From contig JAEYOL010000051.1 of NCBI GenBank assembly GCA_023411775.1, forward strand, positions 1 through 8,010: DNA of 8,010 nucleotides, given 5' to 3'. Below the pieces are notes generated by a model. It had not been told where the DNA came from. It searched no databases and saw nothing but the letters and a program-made list of their open reading frames with translations. This stretch comes from Bacteroidota bacterium. Lineage in GTDB: Bacteria; Bacteroidota; Bacteroidia; Chitinophagales; Chitinophagaceae. The stretch's first letter is position 1, and each line of letters opens with the position of its first letter. The translations under genes and the position numbers were made by a program. Positions 7,326-8,010 of the stretch are shown piece by piece.

Positions 7326-7394
7326 TTTCTGAACTACAATATCAACTAAAAATAACCGGAAATTTCTAAAGTATGGAAATGGCGGGCAAAAAAC

Positions 7395-8010
7395 TTAGAT
7401 CTTGAGGTAATTCATCAGGTTGTCGTAATTGCTGCGTAATTCATTGGCATACTGCTCTTCCCCGAAAAAGTATTTTACATTGTAATCGTACCGCTGAAAA
7501 GTGGCGACGATATCAGATACTTCGGGCTTGTTGATACGGATCGTGACCTGCATGGTACCGGTACCTGAGTCATTGGAGGTATTGAGCTGTGTGATCTGTG
7601 CATCATTGGTTTCCACCAGTTTGCTGATCTCATTGAAGGAATACTGGTTGCTCTCCATTTCCAGTACAATAAGCCCACCGGGCTCGTTGAGGCTCATAAA
7701 TTCCGAAGCATGCCTGAGCAGGTCACTATAGGTCACGGCACCGACGATACCGTCTTCGTCATCTACAATGGGTACAACGCTAAGGCCATTTTCAGCTGCC
7801 AATTGAATGGTCTTTAAAAAGTGTTCGTTGTTTTTTACCGAAACATTGCCAAATGATTGTTGGAGATCACGCAATTCCGTGTGGTCATTGTCAACCATCA
7901 GCAGGTCGTCTTCACTAACTATTCCCACGTATTTATCTCCATCTGCAATTGGAAGGTGGGCTACCTGGTTATCGTTCATTAGCTGAAGAGCCTGGTATAC
8001 CTTGTCATGC
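7395..8010 (-). CDS. CBS-domain protein with C-terminal ACT-like region (5' end outside window)
   Basis: The frame stays open to the right edge: upstream of the first in-window ATG (7979) it reads HDKVYQALQL, which fits the helix of a CBS domain. That Met is therefore internal, and the true start lies beyond 8010. About 204 residues are visible. Residues 1-47 (from the edge) are the rest of CBS domain 1, with HLPIAD, then VGIVSEDDLL. Residues about 57-100 are CBS domain 2, with VVPIVDD and VGAVTYSDLL. Residues about 111-181 start GGLIVLEME and look like an ACT-type fold. The end, SNYDNLMNYLKI, is typical of the Bacteroidota family. Paired CBS domains commonly bind adenine nucleotides; the ligand here is unknown. 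It is probably cytoplasmic, as no membrane segment is seen. The next gene follows after 69 bp on the same strand, so co-transcription is likely. About 15-20 residues are probably missing at the N-terminus. The family call is firm and the role is not known. Confidence 0.9.
   Translation of the reverse strand, partial: HDKVYQALQLMNDNQVAHLPIADGDKYVGIVSEDDLLMVDNDHTELRDLQQSFGNVSVKNNEHFLKTIQLAAENGLSVVPIVDDEDGIVGAVTYSDLLRHASEFMSLNEPGGLIVLEMESNQYSFNEISKLVETNDAQITQLNTSNDSGTGTMQVTIRINKPEVSDIVATFQRYDYNVKYFFGEEQYANELRSNYDNLMNYLKI

Noticed and set aside
7326..7394. Promoter between the CBS gene and the Omp85-like gene
   Set aside because: Sequences such as TACTTTAG occur, but none matches TAnnTTTG with a correctly spaced TTTG; the 69-bp gap is compatible with one transcript.
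7977..7979. ATG at 7979 as the start of the CBS protein
   Set aside because: It would cut CBS domain 1 in half. The same frame continues upstream to the window edge with CBS-like helix residues, so the Met is internal.

Overview
All six genes in this window lie on the minus strand, so transcription runs from high to low coordinates. Gene content and order point to the Bacteroidota, most likely a Chitinophagaceae-type organism. The evidence is a BamA with a long third POTRA region, a DUF6089-type outer-membrane barrel, A-rich leaders with weak or no Shine-Dalgarno sites, and one TACCTTTG box matching the Bacteroidota -7 promoter consensus (TAnnTTTG). The lineage call is inference; no marker gene fixes the genus.

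Layout in transcription order: (1) a CBS-domain protein cut by the right edge (stop at 7395); (2) a single-POTRA Omp85/BamA-like outer-membrane protein (7325-5865); (3) NAD kinase nadK (5811-4933); (4) a DUF6089-type beta-barrel protein (4664-3807); (5) undecaprenyl diphosphate synthase uppS (3597-2833); (6) bamA (from 2609), cut by the left edge shortly before its last barrel strands. The gaps are 69, 53, 268, 209 and 223 bp, and no gene-free stretch exceeds 300 bp. A CBS / nadK / DUF6089 / uppS / bamA order is familiar from Bacteroidota. By analogy, ompH/skp-like chaperone genes would be expected just beyond coordinate 1, but they are not visible here.

Functionally this is an envelope-building neighbourhood. 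UppS makes the C55 lipid carrier for peptidoglycan and surface glycans, BamA inserts outer-membrane barrels, and two further predicted barrels (the single-POTRA Omp85 and the DUF6089 protein) are likely BamA clients. NAD kinase supplies NADP(H), and the CBS protein may sense a nucleotide.

The genes are ordinary core genes; the unexpected structure is between them. The gaps on both sides of the DUF6089 gene each hold a long imperfect hairpin whose 24-base arms are built from three octamers of the type ACGGGAAG. The two hairpins are related to each other in sequence (about 29 of 34 positions across one arm and its flank) and lie in opposite orientation. A separate tandem heptamer (ACTCACG) sits between the Omp85 gene and nadK. 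These look like dispersed intergenic repeats and are the main items for follow-up. I found no CRISPR array, tRNA, rRNA or transposase.
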